Assembly (NCBI GenBank): GCA_031771865.1 | Contig: JASISA010000026.1 | Span: 1,302,001-1,366,000 of the forward strand | Source: Nothophaeocryptopus gaeumannii | Lineage: Eukaryota; Ascomycota; Dothideomycetes; Mycosphaerellales; Mycosphaerellaceae | DNA: 64,000 bases | Direction of reading: 5' to 3' | Shown here: one piece after another, positions 1 through 10,386 of the stretch | Layout: every line of letters starts with the position of its first letter | How positions within the stretch are numbered: the first letter of the stretch is position 1 | The notes under the pieces: generated by a model | The model's input: the letters and a program-made list of their open reading frames with translations, nothing else | Told to the model about the DNA's origin: nothing | The model's database searches: none | Made by a program: the position numbers and the translations under genes

Positions 1-349
1 TCTCGCCAAGCAAGTGCGAGAGAAGCGTGACCTTCACTCCATCTCCTTGTACAACCGCATCCTCCACATACAGCCTCACTGGTTTGTACGAAGGTAGCAT
101 AAAGCTGACTTGCTACCAAATGAAGCAAATGGCCCTCTGGTTCTAGGATCTCAAAGTCTCCGAACCGGCAGATATCATCACTATCAGCTTCCAAGAGTGA
201 CCTCACGAGTCGTGCATAGGTATCCCCTCTTTCCTGTCCATGACCATTGCATGGCCACAGCGATCTACAACTTTCTACCTAACAGCAACAGTCAAAGCTC
301 AACAAACAGACTAAACACTTCACCTAGAGGCATAGAAGGCCCCGCGACC
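1..349. other. 5' flank, no gene seen
   Basis: No convincing coding sequence. The frame of the downstream membrane protein stays open upstream to about 110, but the only ATG followed by a protein-like sequence is at 350. The stretch probably contains the promoter and 5' UTR of that gene. Confidence 0.5.
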
Positions 350-823
350 ATGACTTCCACCCTCGGCCTCACACCCTTCCGCGCCGCCTTGGCCTTCGAG
401 ATCTTCGGAAACCTCGTATTACTCCCATCCCTTCTCTTCAACCCCGACGCCGCCCTCGCCTATCTCGTTACCGGCCCATCCCAAATTACACCCGCAACAC
501 GCACAATCATGGTCGTCCTCGGCGGTCTCGTCGCAGGCCTCACGATCCCGCTCGTCATGTCCTATCCGAAACCGGCTCACGGGCCAGCAGGAGATGCACA
601 CAGAGGATTCAGGAGAGCGACGTATATTGCCTTGGGAGGACCGGAATTGTTCATGGGGGCGATTATGTTGTTGGCGTATGTGAGGGGACAAGACACGGGA
701 TTGACGGATAGGGCGCTGGTGGTGGGGGCGGCGAATTTGTGGGGGCTGCTGGGTATGAGGGCGGTGTTCTTGTCTTGGAAGAAGGAGATGTTGGAGGAAA
801 GAGGTGATAAGAAGAGGGAGTAG
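350..823 (+). CDS. Small four-helix-type membrane protein, hypothetical
   Basis: Single-exon protein of 157 aa starting MTSTLGLTPFRAALAFEIFG. I chose the ATG at 350 because the longer open frame upstream (from 110) is low in ATGs and reads like 5' UTR. There are about four hydrophobic segments: an N-terminal one around AALAFEIFGNLVLLPSLLF, one around IMVVLGGLVAGLTIPLVM, one around YIALGGPELFMGAIMLLAYV, and one around ALVVGAANLWGLLGMRAVFL. The tail is charged (KKEMLEERGDKKRE). No catalytic motif is visible. Related short integral membrane proteins of unknown role are common in Pezizomycotina. The organelle cannot be told from the sequence. Confidence 0.6.
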   Translation: MTSTLGLTPFRAALAFEIFGNLVLLPSLLFNPDAALAYLVTGPSQITPATRTIMVVLGGLVAGLTIPLVMSYPKPAHGPAGDAHRGFRRATYIALGGPELFMGAIMLLAYVRGQDTGLTDRALVVGAANLWGLLGMRAVFLSWKKEMLEERGDKKRE

Positions 824-1099
824 AGAAAAGGTGTAGTGAGAGAGATACCGAAGCGTCCCGCTCTCTCAGATGGAGGTTGGAAGGCAGAAGAGTTTTGTTT
901 CTCATGTCTCCAACGGGACTGACATGTATGCTATAGGCAGCAGGAGACTCGCAGAGGCATCGCAAAGCTCGCAAACGCTTCAGCAACAGTAATCGCCGCT
1001 CCTAACGTCCTGTCCCGCCTGTCGTTGCTATACGCTCGTCCATGGCTGTGCTATCGCCATACACTCCATAAATATACAGGCTAGAGTCGTTGCCTCCCT

Positions 1100-1960
1100 A
1101 TCGTCCGCGCCGCCAGCTCTTAATATGTAAGAGCCTTTAGTAGCAATAGCAATTCAAGTAGTCCCATTCTTGGGGACCGCACTTTTTTCCGTTTCCGTCT
1201 CCAATATCGATACACGTAGGCGGGTAGCTATTATATCTTTAGCCTTACTAGTAACGAATGTCTGCCGAATTCAGAACTTACAGTTTTGCTTGGCATGCAT
1301 CGTGGTGTGTATGATATTTGGTACAGTAGGTCGCACAATTACCACTGCAAGTATTTGGAATTCCATGATCGGTACACTTATCATAGCCGGCCTGCTATCG
1401 TTTAGTATACTTTAAGTATAGCTCGAAGCGCGCTAGTAACGCACTAGAGGTGCGTGACAAATGGTGTCTGCATAAGCTTGCTGAAAGCAGACGGCTATAA
1501 TAAGAATAAAGGTATATCTCAACAGCATAATGTAGTTATATGAGGTAGGTATCGAGGACGAATGTAAAAGTAGAAGGTTGAAGGTTGAAGAGTTCTTTTA
1601 GTGCTGCTAGCTTAGGTCCTTATAATTGACGAAGTGGACTACCTGTCATTACCGCTCGGCCGTCACGATGACCGTCCGACTATTGAGCAGGCACTCTTCG
1701 ATATATCTATATAGACTGTCTCTATTTACGAACGTCCCGGGATAGGGTAAGAGGTACTTGTTTCATATAGCACTAGGTACCTCGGAATGTTAACCTCCGG
1801 TAAGGCCTCTACTCTGAACTATAGCTAAAGCTCTAGATGCCTCTTTCCTCTAAAGCCAATTGAGTAGCTAGTTCTACTAAGTCGGCCATAGGGTCCATTA
1901 GGATTAGTTAGAAAAGTTAAGTACAAGAGGGATGTGGGAATTGACGTATTGGGCCAGAAC
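1100..1960. repeat. TA-rich, RIP-like degraded sequence
   Basis: This stretch has a base composition unlike its neighbours. It is dense in TpA steps (runs such as tagctattatatctttagcc and actagtaac) and has stops in every frame. Counting by eye around 1201-1260 gives clearly more TpA than ApT. That is the signature expected when repeat-induced point mutation turns CpA into TpA in fungal repeats. No terminal repeats or transposase remnants could be recognised, so the element type is unknown. Confidence 0.4.
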
Positions 1961-3615
1961 GGCATCTTTGCTCCGAGATACTCAATTACGACACTCGCCG
2001 CTTTTGAACGAGTCACGATTGCCTTTGGTTCCATCGGTCTTCGTAGCTGCATGTGAAACGAGACTGACGTGCCTTCATCGAAGCGGATCTGCTGAGTCAG
2101 CGAAGGATTTGGGCGAAGCCGACTTCACTTCGACTTTCACATTACCATACACCGACCTTCTGTTATTATAGCGCGGCACCACACTCTTCAAGCATTCGTA
2201 AATTCGCATACTGTCAAATAAATAGCAACTATCGCTTCACGAAGGATGTGATGTCTCTGGATGCTGGCGCTGCCCCTGAGCAGTCGTTCCGGAGGATGCT
2301 ACCTGCCACGGAGCAATATGGACGCGCCGCCGGTCAAAGCATTGTCCTACTCATGCTGCTGAAGCAATACACGTGAGGCTAAGTTCCATCGCGTCGGTGG
2401 CAGTGTTGAGCGTAAAAAGCAGGCCGAAGGGGATAAAGTGCTCATGCAAGAGTCTCGACATGCTCTCCTCACTGCTCCGCAACCAACATCTGGCTCGCCG
2501 ACGACATAGATGCTCCATGCTCAGAAAGAAAGTGGAGATTTTATCCTACGCTGCTGCTGCTGGAAGCTCTCGTGAAGGTGTCCTCGAGTAATGAGAACGA
2601 TGGGCTTGAGGGACTGGCATGCTATGGCCTTCTCTCTATATACTGACAGCATCACAGGAGCTTATTTGGCCTAAGCGATGCATGTCAGTGTCTGATCTTT
2701 AGATGCACTCTCTACAACACGCTAGCAAGATCTCGCATTGTGAGAAGGCAAGTAAGCTCTTACCTCCCTAAGAAGATGGGACAAGGTTCCACGGCGCGGC
2801 AGCTATTGAAGGTGGTCGTCAAATGACAGCAATCCCTAGACTTTATGCCATAGAGCTGACATAAATCAGGTCTGGAATCTCTCGTTGATAGAGCTGAAGT
2901 TTTCGGCGCTACAGCTCACCAGCGAAGGGCAGCGAAGACTAGCTACCCTTCATATGCAGCTGAATGACCTCCGAAGGGCTCGGGTGCTCTCCGCAGTCTC
3001 CCAAAGAAGACTCTCACGTCGAAGAACGACTTTCTGAAGTCGCTCGGTCACCACTGAACTGCTTTGTCACTCCATGAGAAACACGAATGGCGGTCGCCGT
3101 CATCAGGATGCGTTGCGAGTTGGCGCATACTAGCCTCGACACAAGAACACCTGGATCTGGACCCAGGAGTATCAAGATGGGCGCCGTATGTGTTTATTAC
3201 TGCACTATCTATGCCTGAAGACCGATTTCTCCAACTATGGCGCAGGAGTGCGCGCCGTTGCGCTTGTGTAACAGCGTTGGAGTGAGGAGGGGCAAACGCT
3301 CTCGCTGCACCGACACCCTCTCCAGATCGATCCCACCCCTCGAGCCCTTCGACATCAATCGCTGCCCGTGCACGTCGACAGTGAGCAGCCGCATTCTCGA
3401 CCTCTTCGACCCTTCGACTACACTGCTTATTGTTCCCTCATTGTCTGGCACCTTCGACCTGGTATTGTCAGACACTCGGAGTTCTGAAACACGCAGCAGC
3501 TATTGTGCGCGCGGAGCACTCATTGTCTGGTATTTTCGAGAAATATTAAGGCGTCTGCGACAATCGCCAGCCTCTTCGTCTCCGGACTGGAAGGTTTAAG
3601 AAGGCGTCTCTCGCC
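1961..3615. other. Long intergenic region, no supported gene
   Basis: About 1.65 kb before the 3616 gene. Open frames here are short, mostly lack ATG starts and show no recognisable domain. The last few hundred bases (about 3280-3600) are pyrimidine-rich and probably hold the promoter and 5' UTR of the gene at 3616. Confidence 0.5.
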
Positions 3616-5526
3616 ATGGAAAACTCCAAAACTTCCTTCGACAGACCAACTCGTCTTCCCCAACTTCACTCTCACCGAACAACTTCGCGATCCTGCCAAC
3701 CTCGCAGTGAAGCAGCACCATCAACAGAACGCGACATCCCGAGCTCCAAGCGAGACGACACCAGCGACACCAACGCTGCCCTCCCACCTGTGCTACTAGC
3801 TCAACGCGACCGCCAGACTTCTCCTCCCGGCACACACAGCAACGCGCTTTTTTCACTGCCGCCTCTCATCATTCCCGACGATTCTTACATCCTAGAATCC
3901 AAGATCACCACTCTTGAACCATCTCCAGCCAGCAGCATGGACTCAGCACAGCAGACCTACATTCATCCATACAGCGTCGAGGCCGCCAACGCCTGGCCCT
4001 CCATCGAGCACTCAACCGAGTCTCGCGCAACTCCAGCGCCTGGCTTCACGGATTACAGTGACAAATCATATATCAACATGGCGCCAATGCGTGCCTACGG
4101 CCACCCATACGCTGCCAAGTACCAAGTTGACCGCGAGTCTTCTCAGCCACAGACGCCTGGATACGACGATGCTGATATTTCCGTCAACATACTAGGGCAA
4201 ACTTCCGCCACAGCACCATCATCTCCCTCTCCTCTGAACTTCATCAACCCGTTCGCTCCAAAGGACGGCCATGTCGACACTCAACATGTTCAGCAAGCTC
4301 CAATGGGTACTGCACGTTACATGCCTGGCAACACACTCATGGGCATGTACAGCCCACAGCCATCGTATCCGGTCGCGAACAACCGCACATGCCCGATCTA
4401 CAAGCAAGATGCATACACGCAATACGAGACACTCCCAGGCGTGCAACGTGGTCTTACCCCCTTCACCCAGCAGCAGCAGCGTGAAGGCTCGTACTATTCC
4501 CGGCAGGTTCAGCCATCCGAGCAGCAGCCAGAACACCGCGAGTCACTGAACGATGAGACCGACTTTCGTGACTTCCGCGATGTTCTCGAGTACAACCTGA
4601 ACGGACAGCGCAACTTCTCCAACTCCAGCTTCTCCAGCTACGGTCGCGTCGACGACTCGGCCTCGTCTGTCTACCCTGCCTCGTCCGACACCGACTACTT
4701 TGATATCCCAAATACCACAGCAGCCCCAGGTGGCGATGACTTCTACCAGCCACCGGCGTCTGCCAAGAGTCAGCGCAAGATCGCGAAGCCACGCTCTCAG
4801 AAGGTCAAGAAGTCCGTCACGAGTGCTCCCGCCTTGTCGTCGCAGCGAACCAAGCAGCCAAACGGTCTCCTCTTCAACGGCTTCGACGACGCCGAAGTCG
4901 CCGCCTACAAACGTAAGAAGTTCTTGATCAACGATGACAACTGGATGCACGTGCAGGCCAACCCAGCTCCCTACGTCAACGCTCTCAAGAACGCCTTCAC
5001 CCAATCCTTCTGCTTGATGCCCGACGGCCACCACCTGAGCGCCTACGACCAGACTCGCTGGATCAACTATCAGAAGGAGCATGCCGACAAGATGGCCAAA
5101 TTCGACAAAGAAGAGATCGAAGCTGCCTGCTGGATCCTCCTCAAGAACATCCTTGACGCACACGACAAGGGCTTCGTGGAGATGAAGTATCACCGCAACG
5201 AGCGCAGCCTCAAATGCTCCGAACACGTCGAGATGATCGCCACCGCCATTGCCGACTACACGATCTTCCGGTATGACGTCGTCCGTCTCGAGCGTCTCGA
5301 CGAGCTTGTTAGCTCCACGACCTCCGCCATCGCCCGCAAAGTCTCCAACTTTAAGGGTAATGCTGCCAAGTCGAAGCGCGAGCTCGACAACCAGCAGGTC
5401 GCTGCCCAGGCCGGCGTCGTGTACAACAGCGTGCTGGGCAATGGCGCCGGCAAGGGCAAGAAGCGCACCGCCAATGACAACGACGAGCCGCAGCCGAAGC
5501 GGCAGAAGAAAGGCGGCAAGAAGTAG
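3616..5526 (+). CDS. Q/P/S-rich nuclear-type hypothetical protein
   Basis: Single open frame of 636 aa from the ATG at 3616. A second ATG at 3937 (MDSAQQTYIHPYSVEAANAW) gives 529 aa and may be the true start, since the first 107 residues read like a translated UTR; both ATGs are in good context. The first two thirds are low-complexity, rich in Q, P, S and Y (for example FTQQQQREGSYYSRQVQPSE). A basic linker follows (KSQRKIAKPRSQKVKKS). Then comes a folded, helical-looking region of about 200 residues beginning FNGFDDAEVAAYKRKKFLIN. The C-terminus is lysine-rich (PKRQKKGGKK), a likely nuclear localisation signal. I do not recognise a named domain. A transcription-associated nuclear role is inference only. 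Confidence 0.75.
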   Translation: MENSKTSFDRPTRLPQLHSHRTTSRSCQPRSEAAPSTERDIPSSKRDDTSDTNAALPPVLLAQRDRQTSPPGTHSNALFSLPPLIIPDDSYILESKITTLEPSPASSMDSAQQTYIHPYSVEAANAWPSIEHSTESRATPAPGFTDYSDKSYINMAPMRAYGHPYAAKYQVDRESSQPQTPGYDDADISVNILGQTSATAPSSPSPLNFINPFAPKDGHVDTQHVQQAPMGTARYMPGNTLMGMYSPQPSYPVANNRTCPIYKQDAYTQYETLPGVQRGLTPFTQQQQREGSYYSRQVQPSEQQPEHRESLNDETDFRDFRDVLEYNLNGQRNFSNSSFSSYGRVDDSASSVYPASSDTDYFDIPNTTAAPGGDDFYQPPASAKSQRKIAKPRSQKVKKSVTSAPALSSQRTKQPNGLLFNGFDDAEVAAYKRKKFLINDDNWMHVQANPAPYVNALKNAFTQSFCLMPDGHHLSAYDQTRWINYQKEHADKMAKFDKEEIEAACWILLKNILDAHDKGFVEMKYHRNERSLKCSEHVEMIATAIADYTIFRYDVVRLERLDELVSSTTSAIARKVSNFKGNAAKSKRELDNQQVAAQAGVVYNSVLGNGAGKGKKRTANDNDEPQPKRQKKGGKK

Positions 5527-5529
5527 CCG

Positions 5530-6070
5530 TCTCCTGTTTTGATTGAGCGATGATGATATCTGATGCGAAGCCCATGGTCTGTTTATTGCTTTTTGGAATG
5601 AGATACCCCTTGGGCGGTTTGGCTGGTTCTGGGTGGTGTTGGCGCACGGCGTTGGGGGTTCTTACTTGTACTTAGACATTTCTGAATGGATTTGTGTGAG
5701 AATGGACCTTATTATCCCTTCTCATTGCTACTACTGTACTGTTTGGATCGCAGCTGGGATGCTCAACACAGATGCTGACAATGAGACAGGCTGAGCTGGG
5801 AGGTGGGAGAAGGGTGGATAGAGGAAGGGTGTGGCCGGTTTTGATTGATTGACTACGATGCTTGTCTCGACTCCTGGTAGCTGTTCATTGTTTGTTGCGA
5901 TGAGATACCCCAATGTACTTCGCGGGTTTGGGGATGATTGTGGGTGATTTTGGTGCACGGATAGGCGTTCGTGAGCTTGCTCCACTTGTTCTTTGTATCC
6001 TTTCTGAATGATCTCGTGATATTGGACTCCTCCTCTCACGTTTCTGTGTCATGACCGGACCGTTGTATTC
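5530..6070 (+). repeat. Diverged direct duplication downstream of the 3616 gene
   Basis: Roughly 5534-5760 is repeated at roughly 5836-6068. Matching blocks in order are ttttgattga (5537 and 5839), gagatacccc (5599 and 5902), the following GT-rich stretch, tctgaatg (5681 and 6003), and ggac..tctca with tactgt/accgt. Offsets drift from about 302 to 322, so the copies have small indels. The first copy is the 3' UTR or 3' flank of the upstream gene. Confidence 0.65.
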
Positions 6071-6405
6071 CAAGTCCCCAAGCGTACAACCAATTTTCTT
6101 GAGGAAAGGGCCTGCGTCTATCTATGCCTGGAGACGGCTAAGTCCCTCGTAGGGAACGGGAATCACTCGCTCCTCTGGATGGTTTTGGACTATTCGTCTC
6201 AAGATTCAATTCGTTAAGCGTACAGCCGATTGTCTTTGTGAAAGAGCTGGCGGGTATCCATTCCTAGAAACGACTAAGTCCTTCGATGAGAGTAAGATTC
6301 ACGCGGGTTTGGACTGTTTTCTCACGTTCCTATTCCAAGACTGTACTGTCGTATTCAAATTCCCTAAGCGGACAACCCACATTTCTCCGTGAGAGGGCCG
6401 AAGGA
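6063..6405 (+). repeat. Imperfect tandem repeat, unit about 136-150 bp
   Basis: Three successive diverged units can be aligned by eye. Anchors are gtattcc/gattcaa/gtattcaa (6065, 6203, 6351), aagcgtacaacc/aagcgtacagcc/aagcggacaacc (about 6080, 6216, 6366), and gactaagtcc-type blocks in the first two units. The ggac....tctcacgtt block linking units also occurs near 6023 and, more weakly, near 5705. The tract therefore continues the duplication just upstream. Confidence 0.6.
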
Positions 6406-7614
6406 TTCATTAGCAAAGTCGATGAGGCGGATAGTGAATCTCGACTATGCCCTCAATTTCCTGCCAACATCTACCGCAACAGATATCGCAGCCCCACTGT
6501 CCATAAACATTACCGCATGGACAGAAAAGGCCAGTCAGGCTTCACTTTGGCCAGGGAGGACCTACCAAGCCGCCCACTGATTTCGCAAAACCCATTTGAT
6601 CTTGCAGGGGATGCTGATGAGATCAACTTCGAATGCTGCCCAGTCGCACCATTCTACCACTGGATACATCCTCACATGGCGCGCCACCGGGGCGCCGAAG
6701 GTGTCAAGCCGAAGGGAAATCTCGAGCTGGGAGCAGATGTCTGGTCACGTAATATACCAGACTGCACGAGGCCCAGATGGATGCTAGCAAATCGAAGCCT
6801 CCTCCAGCCAAGAGACCGCGCCTGGAAACCAACCGCAACGGTCAAGATACGGGGGGGCGCGCCACCCATTTCGGGAGACCGCTGGAGCTTTGATGCCACC
6901 CACGAGGAGCCACGGAGACACGTTACCCCGAACATGATAACCAAGCTGCTGAGTGATGTTCAGTCTGTTGGCGAAACGTGCCTCTAGGCGCGGTCGTACT
7001 TCCTGAGAGGTAGTATCACTCGTCTTTGGCCAGTTGGCCGATTGTCCAGAAAGTTTGGTCTTCCATAGCTTCCTCCCTGCCTTATTCGTCAGCACTATAC
7101 TACTGCATGCGATACCCTCGTGTGGTGAACATTTGCTGTGTATAGGAGAGCCAGATCTGTCATCTGTATGCAGATCAACAATTCAGCTCTTGAGAGCCAG
7201 GATTGCTTGAGTTTGGTTAGCCTTGGAGTGATTCTCTGTTCCGTTTGACCGTACCGCGCTCTTTTGCTCAAATTCGCTTACCGCTACGACGATTACCGTG
7301 AGTGAGAAGCCAATGCAGCCTTCGACGTCGACGTGGCCGAGCTCTTAGTTTGGAGATAATACAGACTGCGAAAACAGGAGTCGAGTCTATTACTTTGAGT
7401 GGGTACGAAATGCGGAGTCTCTGATATGGACTGAGTATCCATGGAGCTGAGCTCTAGGCTTTCAATCTGTACACAGTTGTCAAAACTGGACTATAGCCTC
7501 TGAAAGTGCCACATTCGTACCATTTACCCATGTCCCCAAAGACGCCCCCTCACCCTCCACTCACACTCATCACATCCACCCCAGCCCTATTTGCTGCTAC
7601 GACTTCCTTCAGCA
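6406..7614. other. Intergenic region, no supported gene
   Basis: A 233-residue open frame (6286-6987) crosses this stretch, but its 5' part lies on the tandem repeat and its composition is not protein-like. I see no domain, splice signals or regulatory motif that I would defend. Confidence 0.45.
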
Positions 7615-7782
7615 TTAGATGGCGCAATTTCCACACACCCACTTGCCCGACTTCTGACATCTCTCCAGCCTACTGTGGTAGGTATTCTCAGTCCGGCAGT
7701 GCGGGTTCGCGCACTTTCGCCGACTGTCAGGATACTTTGTGTCGTAGAACTTCGTGTTGCTGGACGGGCACTTCCAGCACAT
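7615..7782 (-). CDS. 55-aa cysteine-pair (zinc-ribbon-like) protein
   Basis: Predicted protein of 55 aa starting MCWKCP and ending VCGNCAI. It has seven cysteines in the order C-x2-C, C-x4-C, single C, C-x2-C, all suited to binding zinc. An in-frame ATG at 7812 could add ten residues. I prefer 7782 because a plausible 5' UTR intron (donor gtaagc ending at 7850, acceptor cgttag at 7794, 57 bp) places the start 11 bases after the splice acceptor. The sister gene at 8826 has the same arrangement. No function is known to me. RNA or nucleic-acid binding, or a small regulatory role, would be guesses. Confidence 0.5.
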   Translation of the reverse strand: MCWKCPSSNTKFYDTKYPDSRRKCANPHCRTENTYHSRLERCQKSGKWVCGNCAI

Positions 7783-7794
7783 GTTGGCGAGATC

Positions 7795-8825
7795 TAACGA
7801 GCTAGTCAGCATCTAAATGAAAGAAGGCGTGGGCATGTGGAAGTGCTTACGCTTGAAGGGCGGTGATTGGATGGGTATGGCTTGCTCTATTAGAGGATGC
7901 GATGATGAAGTCTCTGTGAGAATTGCGTGTGTTGTGTTGAGAACCTGCCAGCAGATTTTGGAGGGTTAAATTGGAGCGTGTTTGATGCTTGTCTGGATGT
8001 CAGATCACTGCACCCGTCAGATGCCTTTATACATGCTGGTCCCGAGCAATTGCGTCTTCAACTGAGACATCTTGGCGCAAAGTCCAGGTGTCAAGCTGGG
8101 CGTAGGATGCAGCTTCGAACATGTCTAATATTGGAGCTGGAGTGGCGTTGGTGAAGCATCAGACATTGCGGCGGCAGCGGGTCACTACGCGCAATGGGGA
8201 AGCCCTGCTTGTTTCGAGTAATTATCGTAGACATCTTTGTGACATCAAAATAGGCGAGACAGATTTGCTTTGGCGCGGCACGGGACGACGAGAGACGTCT
8301 TGTTCTGCTTGCAATACATTTGGAAGCGTTGCCAAGGTCATGCTGCAAGACAGGATTGCCGCCAGCGCTCCTGTGTCTGATCAGGTCTCGTCCAGAGCCA
8401 TACGAAGAGAGGCCACAGTCCGGTGCCGAAGAGGCATCGTGCGCTTCAGCCTCTGGACATGAAAGGTGAGATCTAGTGTCCTTGCGACATTTCCAACCGC
8501 GAGTCAGCCAACACCATACCCTCAGACAATGCGATGTCTTTGGCCGTCCCAAAGTCAGTTCGAAGATCACGACGGCATGTCCAGATCCTTTCGCGTCGCT
8601 GAGTATATGAGGGTTCGTCCAAGCGCAAGTCTGGTCTCCCCCAAAAATCCATAGAAGCACTCCAGCTGTCCTGCAAGCAAGAGTCGAGTGAAAGGCCTCC
8701 TAGCTAATTCTTGCTCCAAGAAAACGACTTCTGACGGACCTTCCATTAATTACCCACAGTGAGTAGCTTCGGAGAGGTATTTTTGTCATTGCTGATCCAT
8801 TCGCAGATCTGGAAGACGGTTCAAA
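7795..8825. other. Spacer between the two cysteine-pair genes
   Basis: Head-to-head spacer between the genes at 7615-7782 and 8826-8987, so both promoters should lie here. It contains a likely 5' UTR intron of each gene: 7794-7850 on minus, and about 8759-8805 on plus, where gtgagt leads to ttcgcag. Longer open frames on both strands (for example 8091-8660 minus) overlap each other and have no recognisable content. Confidence 0.4.
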
Positions 8826-8987
8826 ATGTGCAAAGACTGTCCTTTCGGATCTGGTTCCGACTACAAAGTGTTTCACTTCATCAATGCAGAGCGATGCCGG
8901 ATATGCAGAGATTACAGCGCGGAAGTTTGGCAGTGTCGAGGGCGGGGTCGCCTGCACATGTGTGCGGGTTGCGCCAAGAAGCAATGA
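8826..8987 (+). CDS. 53-aa cysteine-pair (zinc-ribbon-like) protein
   Basis: Protein of 53 aa starting MCKDCPFGSGSDYKVF and ending MCAGCAKKQ. Seven cysteines fall as C-x2-C, C-x2-C, single C, C-x2-C, parallel to the 55-aa protein at 7615-7782. Shared landmarks are MCxxCP at the start, a basic residue before the second pair (RKC/ERC) followed by CR after it, a central C before a glycine-basic pair, and CxxC near the end. An apparent 5' UTR intron (gtgagt at 8759, acceptor ttcgcag near 8805) ends 20 bases before the ATG. The two genes are probably diverged paralogues. Function unknown. Confidence 0.5.
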   Translation: MCKDCPFGSGSDYKVFHFINAERCRICRDYSAEVWQCRGRGRLHMCAGCAKKQ

Positions 8988-9089
8988 CCAATGCCAGAAG
9001 TCTCTCGGACGGCACTGGTGGGCGTGAGGGAGGTTGGCCTCATTGTTGGATAGGATGAGAAGAGCAAAGCTCTGTTGCGAGTGGATCTC

Positions 9090-10022
9090 TCACATGAGGA
9101 CTTTTGAGAATGCATCACCAAGCCCTTTCTCGGTAAGCCATCGTTCTAGGTCTTTCATGTTTCCGCGGTTCGATCTTTCGCCTCGCTTCTCCAGTTGATC
9201 TGTGATTTCCTCCATGCCTGTGAATGAGCGGCTTACATCTTCACCGGTTTCGCGTAGCCTTTCCGAAACCTGTTCCAATATAAGCATGAAGCTTGCGATC
9301 AGCAGTCCGCTTTGCACGCACCTTCTTATGCTGACTGGGTATATCGCCCCAAGACTCTGTCTTGATGAAGCGCATATAATCGTCGATATCCTGAGCACCG
9401 CCTTCAAGACACAGGATTCCCGGTTTGCCTGCCAAGAGGAAGCCCGTCAGGCCATAGAATGAAGCGTATTTGACGATGTCATCTCGTTCTCCCTGGTGCT
9501 GATGGATGGAAAGTAGAACCATACGCGGACAATTGCAGAGTCTTTGAAAGCGGCGGCCTCCTCGGTCGCTGACTGGGAAAGCGAAAGTACGGCCGCACTT
9601 GCCTGTTCTCGCACATGTTCGATAGCAGATAAGACGTCGTCTTCCGGCATATCGACCGAAAGCTGGGCGACCTCGGCTCTGGTCAGCCAGTCCGGCTGCT
9701 TCAATCTGACTCTGCAAAGATGGTGGTCTTCTGCTTCAGCTTGAGCTTTTGCAACCTTGATCTCAATGCTCATGGAAATGCGTCTAGATGTCTCGGAATT
9801 CTCACCTACTGGCAAAGTAAGCATCAATGAAAGCGAGTCGGAGGAAATAGGTCTCGATGAGGCTTCATCTTCGCACCACTGCCTCAGCCTCGACAGCAGG
9901 TCCTCTGTCTCTTCGTCGACGAGCTTCTCGGTCGGATACATTGCTTGCAGCAGATCCACAAGGTCTAGTTGAGACTTCGTGGTCTCGCGGGACAAGCTTG
10001 TGCTCGCCATCGTGTCACTCAT
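9090..10022 (-). pseudogene. RWDD2-like RWD/DUF1115 protein, frameshifted
   Basis: The first part (from the ATG at 10022, or 10010) encodes an RWD domain: LLQAMYPTEKLVDEETEDLL, and on to VRVWFYFPSISTRE. The family then continues in another frame with RDDIVKYASFYGLTGFLLAG, the DUF1115 region, ending SWGDIPSQHKK. An intron of 52 bp (9270-9321, donor gtgcgt, acceptor aacag) leads to VSERLRETGEDVS and a C-terminus GDAFSKVLM. The frame change near 9486-9489 fits loss of one base. Exons 9090-9269 plus 9322-10022 sum to one base short of a multiple of three. No other lesion is seen, so a sequence error is as likely as true decay. Human RWDD2A/B-type proteins have this RWD plus DUF1115 order; their biochemical role is unsettled. 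Confidence 0.65.
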
Positions 10023-10386
10023 GTACAGAGGCTTGAGCTATGAGTGCCGGTAAATTCCAAGCGAGGAGAGGAATGCAGAAAGTAGAGAAGTCTTGGCGGC
10101 GATGTGGGTCCTTGGTGGCTGGCGAATCAGATCCGGGCAAGGGATGATTTCGACTTCAGCCTCTCACGCTCCTTCTCCCTTCCCGTGAACTCATCAATAT
10201 TGATTGAACTGATGCGGACATTGAAGACGACAGTAATGTTTGCACAGCGAATTCTTCCGATCTCTCGTACATGGGCGAGTACTGGTGCAACCAGTCATGC
10301 CAGATATCCGCAGCTCTGGCTACGGCTATCCTCTTGGTCTAGGATCGCACAGTCGCGCAGTGTGCACCTAAAGGTCCTCTGAGCAA

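Noticed and set aside
1170..1415. 81-codon hydrophobic plus frame
   Set aside because: Sits in the TA-rich island, where TA-rich codons give spurious hydrophobic peptides; starts without ATG.
4543..5226. 227-codon minus-strand frame with valine-rich, membrane-like sequence
   Set aside because: It is antisense to the well-supported 3616-5526 gene and reflects the complement of its codon bias.
6286..6987. 233-codon plus-strand open frame
   Set aside because: Its 5' part is translated tandem repeat, its composition is not protein-like and no domain is visible.
8091..8660. 189-codon minus-strand frame overlapping several plus frames
   Set aside because: No recognisable motif. The competing frames on the other strand are equally open, as expected by chance in GC-rich DNA.
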